DNA of 64,000 nt, taken from the NCBI GenBank assembly GCA_003344405.1, contig NOWV01000185.1, positions 1 to 64,000 on the forward strand, read 5' to 3'. Positions within the stretch are counted from its first letter, which is position 1, and every line of letters begins with the position of its first letter. The DNA comes from Trichoplax sp. H2. Its lineage: Eukaryota > Placozoa > Uniplacotomia > Trichoplacea. Below the pieces are notes generated by a model. That model was not told the DNA's origin. It saw nothing but the letters and a program-made list of their open reading frames with translations, and did not search any database. Below are positions 25,722 through 36,703 of this stretch, in pieces. A program made the position numbers and the translations under genes.

Positions 25722-26429
25722 TTACTGCATATTATTTCGGTCCACCATACCAGGATAGCACTTGCTATAAGCGATGTTACCGTTATTATTGACAATCAAT
25801 TCAGGAACCATTTGTTGATTAGCAGGATCTTCTCGGTGCATAGGATTAGCTGGAGGATTCATGATTGAATATGGCATGTTGGATTGTCCTGCTGGTGGTA
25901 CAGTTTGCATTAACTGGCCCCCAGCAGTTGCTTGCATTTGTTGGTGAGATAATTGAGGAAGTGGCGGTAAATGATGCCCAGTAGAATTGATTAACATTTC
26001 GGTTAAAGCTGTGATGTAATTTTGAGCCAGGAGTAAAGTTTCAATTTTTGATAATTTTTTATCTGGTGACGGTTTTGGAACAACTTTTCTTAATTCCTCG
26101 TATGCTTCATTCAAGTTATGCATCCTTTGACGTTCACGTTCATTGATTAATAATCTTCTAGCTCGAGCATTAGCAGCCATTAGTGGATTTTCCCCTTCTA
26201 GTTTGTCGCATCTCCTAAGTGGAAGAAATTGCTCATCGACTAAGTCGCTGTCACTAATAGACGGTCTTTTCTTACCATTTATACGTGATCTCAATTTGTA
26301 ATTTTGGCCTAAACCTTTGTCATCTAAGTTCATCGCGTTTATAGGCATGTCTTTGTTGTTATCGATGTTGAGGTAATCTTTTTCGTTTATTACCGAAGAA
26401 AAATCGTGATTGCAATCACCATTAGCCAT
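25722..26429 (-). CDS. bHLH transcription factor, Atonal superfamily (MIST1/NeuroD-like), single exon
   Basis: 235 residues with no intron. The bHLH domain spans about residues 90-145: basic region [20 protein letters not shown] with the E-box-contacting NERER core, helix 1 EELRKVVP, loop PKPSPDKK, helix 2 [29 protein letters not shown] and [10 protein letters not shown] resemble MIST1 (BHLHA15); [14 protein letters not shown] is shared with NeuroD/Neurogenin. The N-terminal part is polar with a basic patch ([11 protein letters not shown]), and the C-terminal part is Pro/Gln/Asn-rich, as in activation regions. It would bind E-boxes as a heterodimer with an E-protein and act in cell-type specification. 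Assignment to one Atonal-superfamily subfamily is not possible by eye, so no symbol is given. Confidence 0.93.
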   Translation of the reverse strand: MANGDCNHDFSSVINEKDYLNIDNNKDMPINAMNLDDKGLGQNYKLRSRINGKKRPSISDSDLVDEQFLPLRRCDKLEGENPLMAANARARRLLINERERQRMHNLNEAYEELRKVVPKPSPDKKLSKIETLLLAQNYITALTEMLINSTGHHLPPLPQLSHQQMQATAGGQLMQTVPPAGQSNMPYSIMNPPANPMHREDPANQQMVPELIVNNNGNIAYSKCYPGMVDRNNMQ

Positions 26430-29400
26430 TTTACTCCAATCACATTAATGATAGCTTTTATTGTATTATATTAATCTTCGAATTGATATATTAGGATAAA
26501 AGTAGTAGTAAAATTAATTTTCTTGGTAGTACTATAAAAAAATCGATTCTTATACAATTTATTAAGTAATTTATAGATTATAATAATTATAATCACGACA
26601 ATCAACACTGATGACTGATATAACAGCTAGTGGTAACAAAGAAATTTTAAGTCTTTTGAGATTTACGCCGAAAATCAGTCCCACCAATCTTATAGTTGTT
26701 GATGATGATGACATATGTTCTTTTTTATGACGTTTTTATATAACAGAGCAGGGAAATTTTATGACAATTACGTTAATAATACCGTAACATAGTATAGCAA
26801 AATATCTCTAGTTAGTACAATTACGTCTTTTAAAAAATAAACATTTATATTGCAAAATGGGAGTGGGCTGAACACCAGAATACAAAAATAACTTAACGGA
26901 TAGGCAAATGCATGAAAAATAATATATTGAATTTAGTAATATTTTATTGCATGCATATTCAACGATATCAAGATAAGAAGAATTACCTATAAAACTCTTC
27001 ATCATTGTCGTACTAACGTAATCTTCATAGAAGTATAATTTAGATTACATGTGGACACCATATGTCCACAATAGCTGCCTGTATATGGAATGGTAATATC
27101 TATTCTTTGCTTCCCACGCTTTATATCAACTGTTCATTTAATTTCTTAACCTTATAGACAAAGTTATTCCTATCAGTTAACACAGTTTGACCTCTTGTCA
27201 ACCTTAGTACTTGCATATGTATAAGAATATATGCTGTATACGCTATCGTATGCAATCTCCAGAAATAAGATTAATATCATACTTTTACATAATTGCACCA
27301 TTTATTGCATTGCATCAATCTTGAACATAAAAATTTCCACTTTAGTGATGATCTGTTTGATCTTTAATTGTTGAAATAATAACTGTTTTTGAAAAATTTT
27401 GGAATATCACAAATTTAAAGTTTGCAATTACTTATTTATATAGTAATCAATACCTAATCAATGAATTTAATGCTTTAACAAAGACAAATGAAAGGATGTA
27501 AGTGACTTGAGGTGATATCATTCTCATCCGTTTAATATTTGCAATTAAGTGGATGACATAGAACGTTACATCCACTCCAGAATTAAATGTTGTTAATAAA
27601 ATTTAAGGCTAAAATAAATTAAACTAAATTCCAATATGTATTAACAACAGTAATCATGCTGTTAAAGTATAACTAACAGACGACAATATAGTATTGCATA
27701 TCAATATCTTTTCCATGTGATTGATAATTATAGTTAGTTTAAGATAAAAGCAAATTTCTGATAAGAAATGTAGAAATTTTACTTTCGATTATTGATGAAG
27801 AGACTGCCATTATAGAGGATGAAAAGTATTCTATTTATCATTATATCACACGTTCTCTTCTGTATAGGATCACGTAATCTTTAGATTATACGGCCTTCTT
27901 GTTCAGTATTTGAACTATACACGTATGCAACAGTAGCATATATAGTTAAAGAGAATCTTACCATTATTTATTACTCATTTTCAGGCCCGCTTCTATAATA
28001 ATCGTTAATTATTCTATTTAGTCACATGTAATGCATAAATTGATGCTTTAATTTGTTGAATCATTTATATATTATATAAATAAATTTGGTATAGATTGTG
28101 ATCTAGTTTTATATGTCTGTTGATAGCGTAATACAAGTACCTACCTATATCATTATAGCACTCTTTAAATTTAATAAGTAATATTTTAATTAATTTGCGT
28201 TGAACATGTCTTTTGAGAGGTGGAGTGAAACAGTTGTAGAAATTTCATTTGTTGAAAGAGCAACTGCGATTGCGTGCTGCTATATTAATTTCCTGGCCAT
28301 ATGTTTCTACTTTTTGATGCGATATAAACTTAGCAATATGTTCTATATAATTTGATGGAATTAATTATGTCTTACATTTTTATTTTCTTATATCCAGATG
28401 TTAATATTGATAGGATGAAATTTGTAGATTTTTTATAGATCCTATAGGTTAATTTTACGAATTTAAATAAAAATAAGTAATACAGAGCATATATTATCAG
28501 CTTTATTCGATTGATTTATCAAAGCTTTGAATATAGCTTCATTTGCTATATGTTTTAATTCATTATCAATATGAATAGACCATTCCACTTATAGACCATT
28601 GTATAAACTGATAATTGAAAAGTGAGCTAGGCGCGTCTTTCAATATTGATTCCACGTTATAGTACATGGTGACAGATCAATTTTCATCATTCCGCAGACG
28701 GCGAATAAATAAATACTTCAACAGATGTTTGCTTGGTCGGCTATATTTTTAAAGATATCTAAGATAGACTTATTGCTTGTTACAATCATGCTGCTCTAAC
28801 GGTAGTGCAAGTTTCTATCAATCAACTGGATAACACCAACATCACAAAATTATCCATGTTATAGTATTTAGGAGGATTTCATCTAAATATACATGGTAAT
28901 AGAGCAGTTCTTGATAAAATTGATTTAAAAAGTTTATCATTAATTTCCACATATATTACTTTAGTTCAATCTATAGAATTGATTAAAGATACGACATTAA
29001 CGTTATGAGGACCAGGCTACTTTTCTATGACTCAAAGCAAGTATGGTCGGAAATAACTGATAAACCGATTTATTAAGTAAATAATGTTCAAGATATATTG
29101 GTGCCCTTCAATGACCTAAAGATAGGTTTACTGCGACTAATGAGAAACTCATATGAATTAATACTTACAATCAGGTTACTATTTTTATGAGTAAAAGCTT
29201 TAAATTATAGCGCAAAATTTATTATACATATTTGAACTGGTGGGTTGCCTTGTAACTCGTTGTTCACACGAGACCGATGAAATATTTTGTAAATATCGAA
29301 TCTTGCAAGAATGTAGTAGTGCTTGTATGAATTAGATTAGTAACCGATACTACCGATGGGGATACTATTTTTAACGTTGGTTACGATTACAACCATACAA

Positions 29401-30217
29401 CCCTATATCATAACATCAGCTAATGGAAGTCGTCTCATCCTAGATTATTCTGGCTCGTTTCTGCCTCTGTACAACGACGTATGATCTACTTTCTACGATC
29501 GTCTTTTGACGATTGTATCATTTCTGAAAACAAGAATAAGATAGGCAATTTCCTACTATTTTTCTTGTTGGCTATATCTTTTATATTGTACTGTACTGAG
29601 TAAAAATTTCAGTCTATTGGATAGTACTACACGTGCGAAACCTTTTAAATGTTATCATTTAATTTTAATTCCGATTAAAATAAACAACCATAATAACGAT
29701 ATAGGATAGCAATAATAAACACTAGAATTCGTCTATCTTATTTGACAGATGAACGCATGTGGTCATTAAGCAACTGTTGAAAAATTGATTCATCCGATAT
29801 CCTAAGAGCTGGAACTGTTTACGGTTATCGGTAGTACTAAGGCTTGAAAAGTGGGTATTATCAACATAAGCAGGCTTATGGGTGTAGGAGAAAAGTGGCT
29901 ATTTCTAAATAAGGCCCTACCAATACTAGGTATTACGTAGATGAAGTCGATGATATATAGAATGCGCTTAACAGGCATTGAATGAGTACATTTCATTGAA
30001 GAAGAGTGATTTCCCTCGTCATTTGTGTAGTAAATGCAATTAACCGATAGTAATTGAATGAATGCTGTACCATCACTGTCCCGTACTTGATATATGTTTT
30101 GCAACAAATGTGCTCCTTGGATGTGATGGTGTAAGGAATGATAATTAATTTAATCTGCTGAAGGCGTTATATAATTACTGTACAGTTATATAAGGGCTGT
30201 CTAAAATTGTTCATTAC

Positions 30218-30329
30218 CCCCCCCCCAAAAAAAAAACATTTGGTAGCTACTTCGGAGCGCGCCTATGAAGAGGACCAGTAAGCTTAATTAGGGACTTTTA
30301 AGAGGGAGAATTCCTCCTTAGAAGTCCCT
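30218..30329. repeat. Poly-C/poly-A tract plus 40-nt near-perfect palindrome
   Basis: A run of about 9-10 C followed by about 9-10 A lies at about 30218-30238. Some 50 bp on, 30290-30329 is a palindrome: AGGGACTTTTAAGAGGGAGA joined to ATTCCTCCTTAGAAGTCCCT, centred on GAATTC with only a few mismatches. It could form a long hairpin. It may be the core of a small foldback element, but no target-site duplication could be defined. Confidence 0.75.
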
Positions 30330-30684
30330 GGTTTACTAATCTGCGCATTTTGGGCCTCTGAGCGCTTGCTGAATCCATCGACTTCAAAGTACGGTCCCAT
30401 CGACGCGTGCACTGTAGAAAGAAAGCTGTTTTTCCTGGCTGTTGTAATTAATTCCAGATATGGTTACACCACGATAAATCGCAATTTATGGAGTAGTCTA
30501 AGTCAGTCAGTGATCCTATCGTACGATAGTTGACATGAATAACCGTAGTGAACAAAATTTAGTCAATGCGGAGACAGCTGTTGGTGGTTGCTGTCCTGCA
30601 GCGAAGACACAGTTGCATCCATTTTTACCTCCATCAGCTCGATGGTTGCGTCATACCTCGATGGTCTCATGCTATGTGATGACC

Positions 30685-31010
30685 CGCTGTACAGTGCACA
30701 GTACCTACTGTACTGTGTAGACCAGTATTGTGTACTGTACATTGTACGGTATTCCGCAAGAAAAAAAAAAAAAATACAGTAAACACGTTGAAGTTTTGGT
30801 GGGTGTGCCGTCCGTTATCTGCATTGTTCTGTATTGTTGTGTATTCTAGCACGCATGCACAGTACTGTCCGGTCGATTGTACAATACCGTACTCTACGGT
30901 ACTGTACTGTAGTTTCGAAAAAGGAACTGTACAAAACAAGTTTTTGCTACAGTACGTATGTACAGTACAGTACTGTACACGTGTAAGGAACGACACGGTG
31001 TGCGACACGG
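30685..31010. repeat. GTAC/TACAGTAC palindromic motif cluster upstream of DNAJC12
   Basis: Motifs such as GTACAGTGCACAGTACCTAC, TGTGTACTGTACATTGTACG, ACGGTACTGTACTGTAG and GTACAGTACAGTACTGTAC sit 170-500 bp before the DNAJC12 start codon, interrupted by a run of about 14 A near 30760. Same motif family as the clusters at 20.7-21.1 and 36.2-36.6 kb. Confidence 0.75.
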
Positions 31011-31181
31011 TCTACCGTACACAAATAAACAAATAAATACGTAGTACCAACACATCAAGACTAGCAAAGTCGTTGATTGGCATCGAAGAGCGTCGAGAAA
31101 AAATTCATTCTTCACCTCAATAATATCGTACACTATTGTACGTTATCAAGTAAACAATCTTCTTCAACTTGATAAATAACT

Positions 31182-32761
31182 ATGGAAAAAATTTGGGAAT
31201 CAACCATTTCGCCAGAAGATGATTTCTACAAGATGTTAAACTGTGATGAATCATCATCGGTTAGTAAACCAATAATAGAATTCATAATAAACATCGCCCG
31301 AAGACTTTTTTCCCTATTCTTCTCGGCAGTTTACTCAGTAGAGTTCAAAATACTCGTGACACTGATGTGGTGCTTTGACTTGTTTGACTAACTTAGCTTG
31401 AACAAATCAATACCGAATTTCGTATCCAAGCCAAGGAGTTACACCCTGATAGATGTTCCGTGAAGGATGATGAGGATACTGGTACGGTAGAACGTTATTC
31501 CACTTCATATTGATAGACACAATTGTGGTACTATACTCTACAACAAGTGCTTACTGACATCAATGGAATTGATTCAGTTGGGCTTTATTAGAATAGCTAC
31601 AATGACAACCGTAATCACGATACTTATTTCCTATGTTTGTAAATAGTCAAAAGATTTGCCTTATTGCAAAAAGCTCGCAATATTTTAATGGATCCCGATA
31701 AACGGAAGGCATACGATCTCTTTCGACGAAATCATGGTGGCATGTCCTATGACCAGTGGTCCCAAAATCATCTTGAACAGGTGACTTGCTTTATGCCCAT
31801 CAATAATAACTAAAAATACTAGACTAAATCAATCTCTGTGCTATCCTACAGGCTATAGTACTGTCATCGACTAGTGCGATTGTTACTTACATGTCGTGAA
31901 GTGCAAGTTATTTTCCACTTGTAAAATGTCAATTGAAATGCAACTTGTAAATTGTAACTACATAACCATCGGCATTCCATTGTTCCGTTTTAGACGATAC
32001 ACTGGACGAACGAGAAAAAAACGCCTATGTTGGCTGATAGTGATGTGTTCAAAAATTCAGGAGAGATGTTATGCGATTCTATTCCCAGCTTCGGTTAGTA
32101 ATGATATACATTGCTGTAGGTTTATCATGGATGCCACATTTATTCTCCTATAAATTGATAGATTAGTATTCTCGAGTCTGAGACATTAAATAATATATTA
32201 GTATAATGGATTATTGATGTAATTTACGATTGTTTCATGTTTCGCTGATTGATCGCCTATTTATTTATTTTTATAAAAGTTTTCAAGTGTCGACACAATT
32301 ATACTCAGTTGTTTCATAGACTTTTACGTAATGGTATTTACTGTAGTTTAATTATACCAGTGCTGTAGATATACGCATTGCAGTAGGTTTGAACAGTCCC
32401 TCTAGAGCAATCTCTCTGTGATGTAATGGACTAAAACTGTATATATAATACACGTAGTAGTACAATCCACTATGCTGTATTGTATTAGTATTCATTTCAC
32501 CTACAGATGTAGAGTTTGACGCACTTTTATACCATCAAATTATTTACCTAATCATAACGAATACGCGTACAATATTTCAATATTACCATTCAAAATTTTA
32601 CTAACAATTAAGTATCAAATTATTCACTTTCGAAAGCCTAGATACAACTTTTAACATTCTAACGCTATGGCGATGTTTCTATTGCAGGGCGATTTTCACG
32701 GTTTTTTAGGCCCGATGTCCAAAATGCAAACATCATCAGATTCAGAACATACGAGATCTGA
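31182..32761 (+). CDS. DNAJC12: DnaJ homologue subfamily C member 12, 5 exons
   Basis: Exons 31182-31259, 31397-31481, 31647-31780, 31994-32093, 32688-32761; all phases agree, 156 residues (human 198). The J domain starts near residue 13: DFYKMLNCDES, then INTEFRIQAKELHPDR with the HPD tripeptide needed to stimulate HSP70 ATPase, then FALLQKARNILMDPDKRKAY. MSYDQWSQN and TIHWTNEKK match the DNAJC12-specific middle. The protein ends RFRTYEI, matching the conserved C-terminal heptapeptide (RKFRNYEI in human) that binds client aromatic amino-acid hydroxylases. Known role: an HSP70 co-chaperone for phenylalanine, tyrosine and tryptophan hydroxylases. The shorter length comes from the variable linker before the last exon. 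Two introns use GTTAGT donors. The GTAC cluster lies just upstream. Confidence 0.95.
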
Positions 32762-33588
32762 ATGCGTTCAATATTACGCTACGGATCGATATAGTATCCG
32801 GGATACCATTTCCGTCATTTTAAACATTCTATAGTAGTTGCGGCTACTATTCATATGGAGTTGCTTATCATCACTACTAATGTTAATATTACTGATGCGA
32901 TATACTAACAATACAGTATGCGAGCCTTACTTACTCTTAGCTTACTGAGCAGTTAGTTTCCCGTACTGATATTTAACGTACTACAGCATCATCGCTGTAT
33001 ACGTGTATCTCCATTATCAGTTGGTGTGTTGTTTTCGATTTCATTGACTTACAAATAAGCTTTATCTCTCTGCACATATAAATATTTGACTTATAATTAA
33101 TTATATAATTCAATGCAGGCTTCTGCATTAACGTCAGTAGAACGTTGGTCTGCACCAGGCTTATTCTACAACTGTAATTCTGGCTATAAGTAGCCTAGAT
33201 GTAACTCGATTTCGTATTAATAACCATAATGTAATAATATTAATGAATTGTGTATAGAATGTCATATTTACCGGCCAAATTTATGATATTACAAAACTAG
33301 GTATTGAAATAATCTTAGTTCATGAATCAGTATTATCTAGCGGGCTCAATCACATTTTTGATACTGTATCATTTTGGTCATTGATAATAAAGAAACGTAA
33401 TAAAATATAGACGTCAATATCCAAATGAAGTAAAATTTAATATTAAAAGTTGCGATTATAAGCATAAATTTTCATGTACAGCGCTTAAGCAATGATTATA
33501 ATCAATAGTATATAATTAATAGCCATAGTTGCATGAAAGACATTTATAAATGATATTATAATTAGAGTAAAATTGTCGTTATTTCGCT
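32762..33588. other. Tail-to-tail spacer between DNAJC12 and MRPL1
   Basis: AT-rich, no coding sequence or repeat array recognised. Confidence 0.55.
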
Positions 33589-35626
33589 CTATTCTAGTAA
33601 TACTCCGGGTCCTCGAGTGGAAGAAAGGAATTTCTGTAGTATAAAACGACCTGGTATACATGGTGCAATTATCAGTTTGTTAATTTGAGACACCTTGCAA
33701 TCCAGACTGATAACAGAAATCATACTAATACTAAAATCAATTCAATATAGCGATGTGAACGCGTACTGAAATCAACTCCTACCTTTTCCTTTATGGGTCA
33801 TAATCTCATCAATTACATTATTGACGTTGCGTTTTACATCACTAGCAGGAAAATTTAACTAAAAGAGATGGTAAAATCATAAAGTAGATACATTATCATG
33901 GTAAGGCAAGCATCGTAAGGATGATCTGAGTAAGAATCAAAGCGAAAGGATTACTATACCTTGCCAATGGGAATGTTAATTATGCCGTTCTTATCTGATC
34001 GATACTCTATTCCTCTCTTTAAACGATCTACCGACTCCACCGTGACCTCCTCCACAATACTGCCTAAAATAATAGCGTTGCTCAATCTTACAATAAATCT
34101 ATCTATATATATAGATGGATAAATTACCAATAACAGTGCTGTGAAAGCTGATGATGCAGTAAGATAATCCTCATCAATCATAATTGTTACAATTTCAAAC
34201 CTTTTCTCTTATTTGGCATCAATGCCGATCGCAATATCGGCTGTAGAGATCGAATTTTTTTAGCATAAGTTTTCGTCGTTAAAAATCTCATTTGCTTCTT
34301 CTTGAGCTTCAAGGATTTATTTTGAATCTGTATGGAAATTTTATGTAATAATATCAGTTGAAGGTAAAATTTAATCTTAAAATTTTGTTATTCGTGCTCA
34401 ATACATTGACACAACAGTTCGGTAAGTGTGTTATTTTACGTCGTACTCGTATGAATAAGGTGAAACGATGACAGAGTTTAATACGCACTAGCAACTGTAT
34501 GAAAACGTCCAGTGATAAAATAATGCCATTTTCTCTATTGATGACAGAGTTTAATAGGCACTAGCAAATGTATGAAAATGTCCAGTGATAAAAAAATGCC
34601 ATTTTCTCTATTGCAAAGCTTTACATCTTTGCTACTGTAATAGCCTAGCGCGTATTCTTACAGTATCGCAGCCTTGGTCACAAGAAAACGCCGGTTAAAC
34701 TACTGTAGGGCTACGTTCTTATGGTTGGGAGTATGCCTTGATTTGTTTTAAAATATTAGAACTACATTGACGACGAAAGAGCGACTTTACCTTTTCTATG
34801 AGGTCATCCGATCCGACATGTTGGACTCCGCATTTCTTTGCGGTTTCAGCAACTTCACCCTATTTCCCAATTCAAAGGACAACAGCATTATTAGTATTAT
34901 AACTCTGCTTTGGTATATAGAATTTCATGAATGAAATCTTGTAAGCTTTACAATTTGACTACTGCTTGATACAGTAGATCCTACAAAGTGTTTGTACATA
35001 CATGTATAGCTATAAATGTCGCTAAGTTTACAATGAATTATCTCGCAACTAGTCGGCACAAAACATATAGTACTATACAGGTGCGTTTATAGCACGTATT
35101 TAAGACGGATTTACATCTTGACTCAACTAGACATACATCAGCAAACGCATAGACAGTTCGATCTTGAAAATAGTTTCTAGGTAAGTAAATGGTGCCACGG
35201 ATTTGTGATGCATCTCGTTGCTTACTCTAAACATAAAATAAGAAGATTTCAATTAAGTGGTACAAATGTATTTACTGCTCATCATTGAGGTATAATCTGT
35301 TTCTTTTACTCATCTCCATCAACCCCATAAACAAGCATTGCTATGATAATCATCATGTATAGCTATTCCCTTCATACCTTATTCTCCATCAGATTTAGCC
35401 TAATCGATAACTCCAATGTTTCGTTTACTCTACCAAGAGCGTAAGCCTTTAAAATGAGCAAAGCAGTGTCGATATCATGAGGTTGTCGAGGATTATTGCT
35501 ACTAAAGGTAACAGTATCTTCCTTTTCCCTCGTTGCCTTCCGGGACGTTGCAACCGCAGCGTAGAATCGACTAGTTAAATTTCCAGGCCGAGGAAAAATC
35601 GTCTTCCATAAACTATAATAAGCCAT
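33589..35626 (-). CDS. MRPL1: Mitochondrial ribosomal protein uL1m (MRPL1), 7 exons
   Basis: Exons 35626-35378, 35226-35137, 34859-34791, 34327-34201, 34063-33960, 33858-33783, and a last exon ending at 33589. About 275 residues. The N-terminus MAYYSLWKTIFPRPGNLTSR is basic and aromatic with no acidic residue, as in mitochondrial presequences. L1 features: HDIDTALLILKAYALGR, LELSIRLNL, the RGTIYLPRNY block (bacterial L1 RGTV.LP), KKCGVQHVGSDDLIEK, LRSALMPNKRKG (L1 GLMPNPKSG), DVKRNVNNVIDEIMTHKGK and the final strand FILQKFLSSTRGPGVLLE. It forms the L1 stalk that handles E-site tRNA. The phase from exon 6 (ends phase 1) does not fit the acceptors seen for the last exon (phase 2 or 0), so that junction is unresolved. 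Intron 3 carries a 73-bp duplication. Confidence 0.85.
34467..34612. repeat. 73-bp tandem duplication in MRPL1 intron 3
   Basis: GATGACAGAGTTTAATA begins at 34467 and again at 34540. The two copies differ at only a few positions and share AATGCCATTTTCTCTATTG. Confidence 0.9.
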
Positions 35627-35812
35627 ATTTTAAAAAGGACAAGTGCTTCTGGAATAATTCAGCATTGATATAGTATGATAGACTTTTCTTGTACTATTGG
35701 ACGTTTTTTATTGGATACTGAAATTAGCCTTGAGCTTTCTGCAGCATTTATCGTCAATGATGGCTTCTGCAGGTGTTCAAATTGATCACTGCAATGTGAG
35801 CTGAATGGTACC

Positions 35813-35850
35813 GTATCGTATCGTACCGTATCGTATCGTACCGTGCCGTC
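35813..35850. repeat. Short CGTAT/CGTAC microsatellite
   Basis: CCGTATCGTATCGTACCGTA continues as alternating pentamers CGTAT and CGTAC for about 38 bp. Confidence 0.85.
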
Positions 35851-36229
35851 TGTGCAGTACACCTCACTGTGATGTGGTTTCAGCTATGGCTTGCTACTCT
35901 ACCTGAGTGAGTCTACCATCGTGCTTGGGCAGACTCTCTTGGCCCATGCCTCACTGCTGGTGTTGTATTAAGACTGCCCACAGACCAGGGCTTCATACAA
36001 TAGATGTCGGTGATACCCAGTACGGTACGGTTTGGCACGGTCTGGTTTGAGTGCAGTAAAGTAATATACTGTGCTGGCGACAAGGGCGACATCATTTTTG
36101 CTAGGTAAAGCGATATACTATACTATGGTATACTATACTGTAGTTTATAATACTACAACTAGACTGCTTACTGAGGTATGCCAGGAAAAAATAGAAAAAA
36201 TGATGTCACCCGTGGCATTCAATGACGAT

Positions 36230-36640
36230 GCTGACTACTCTACCGTGTACTGTACAGTATAGTACTCTACATTGTACTGTACACTGTCAATGTACAGTAC
36301 AATCCATCGGGGGAATACTGTACTGTATGGGTACAGTACAGTATGACTTTGTCAACATTGGGCGTATCCAGCAACCATCCAGGTCATCCAGTTACTATAC
36401 AGTACAATGTACTGTACACTTAAATGTACGTACTGTACTGTACAGTACAATCCATCGGGGTAGTATTGGGTACAGTATGACTTTGTCAGCATTGGGCGGT
36501 ATCCAGCAACCATCCAGTCGTTCAGTACTGTACATTGTACAACTGGATAGGGGTAATATGGGTACAGTATGACTTTGTCAACATTGGGCGGTATCCTGCA
36601 AGCATCCAGGTCATCCAGGTGGTCAGCTCAAAATCTTCAA
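36230..36640. repeat. GTAC palindromic cluster with three tandem ~92-148 bp units, upstream of MEST
   Basis: Three units begin near 36301, 36449 and 36541. Each contains (in order) AATCCATCGGGG or a variant, GGGTACAGTATGACTTTGTC, ACATTGGGCGGTATCC, GCAACCATCC and then GTAC-rich palindromes (TACTGTACATTGTAC, GTACTGTACTGTACAGTAC). Unlike the two other clusters, this one has a longer unique core between palindromes. It ends about 70 bp before the MEST start codon. Confidence 0.85.
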
Positions 36641-36703
36641 TTAACGACCTAGAGGCAAAACATTCTTTCCTGGAGGGTACAAGCAGCTAGGAAAAGAATT
36701 GAA

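Larger units (their letters stand above)
26430..31181. other. 4.75-kb divergent spacer between the bHLH gene and DNAJC12
   Basis: Almost devoid of long open frames from 26.4 to 29.8 kb, very AT-rich. At 30.2-31.1 kb the composition changes: a poly-C/poly-A run, a 40-nt palindrome and a GTAC-motif cluster (separate entries). The size would suit cis-regulatory DNA of a developmental bHLH gene, but no element can be identified by eye. A 101-codon frame at 29802-30107 (-) has no recognisable similarity. Confidence 0.5.
35627..36703. other. Divergent spacer between MRPL1 and MEST
   Basis: Only 1.08 kb separates the two start codons, so the promoters must lie close together. Most of it is filled by a CGTAT/CGTAC microsatellite (about 35813-35850) and the GTAC-motif/tandem-repeat block described below. 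No gene recognised. Confidence 0.6.

Noticed and set aside
29802-30107. 101-codon minus-strand frame
   Set aside because: No recognisable similarity, no supporting splice or poly(A) features, and low-complexity C-terminal end.
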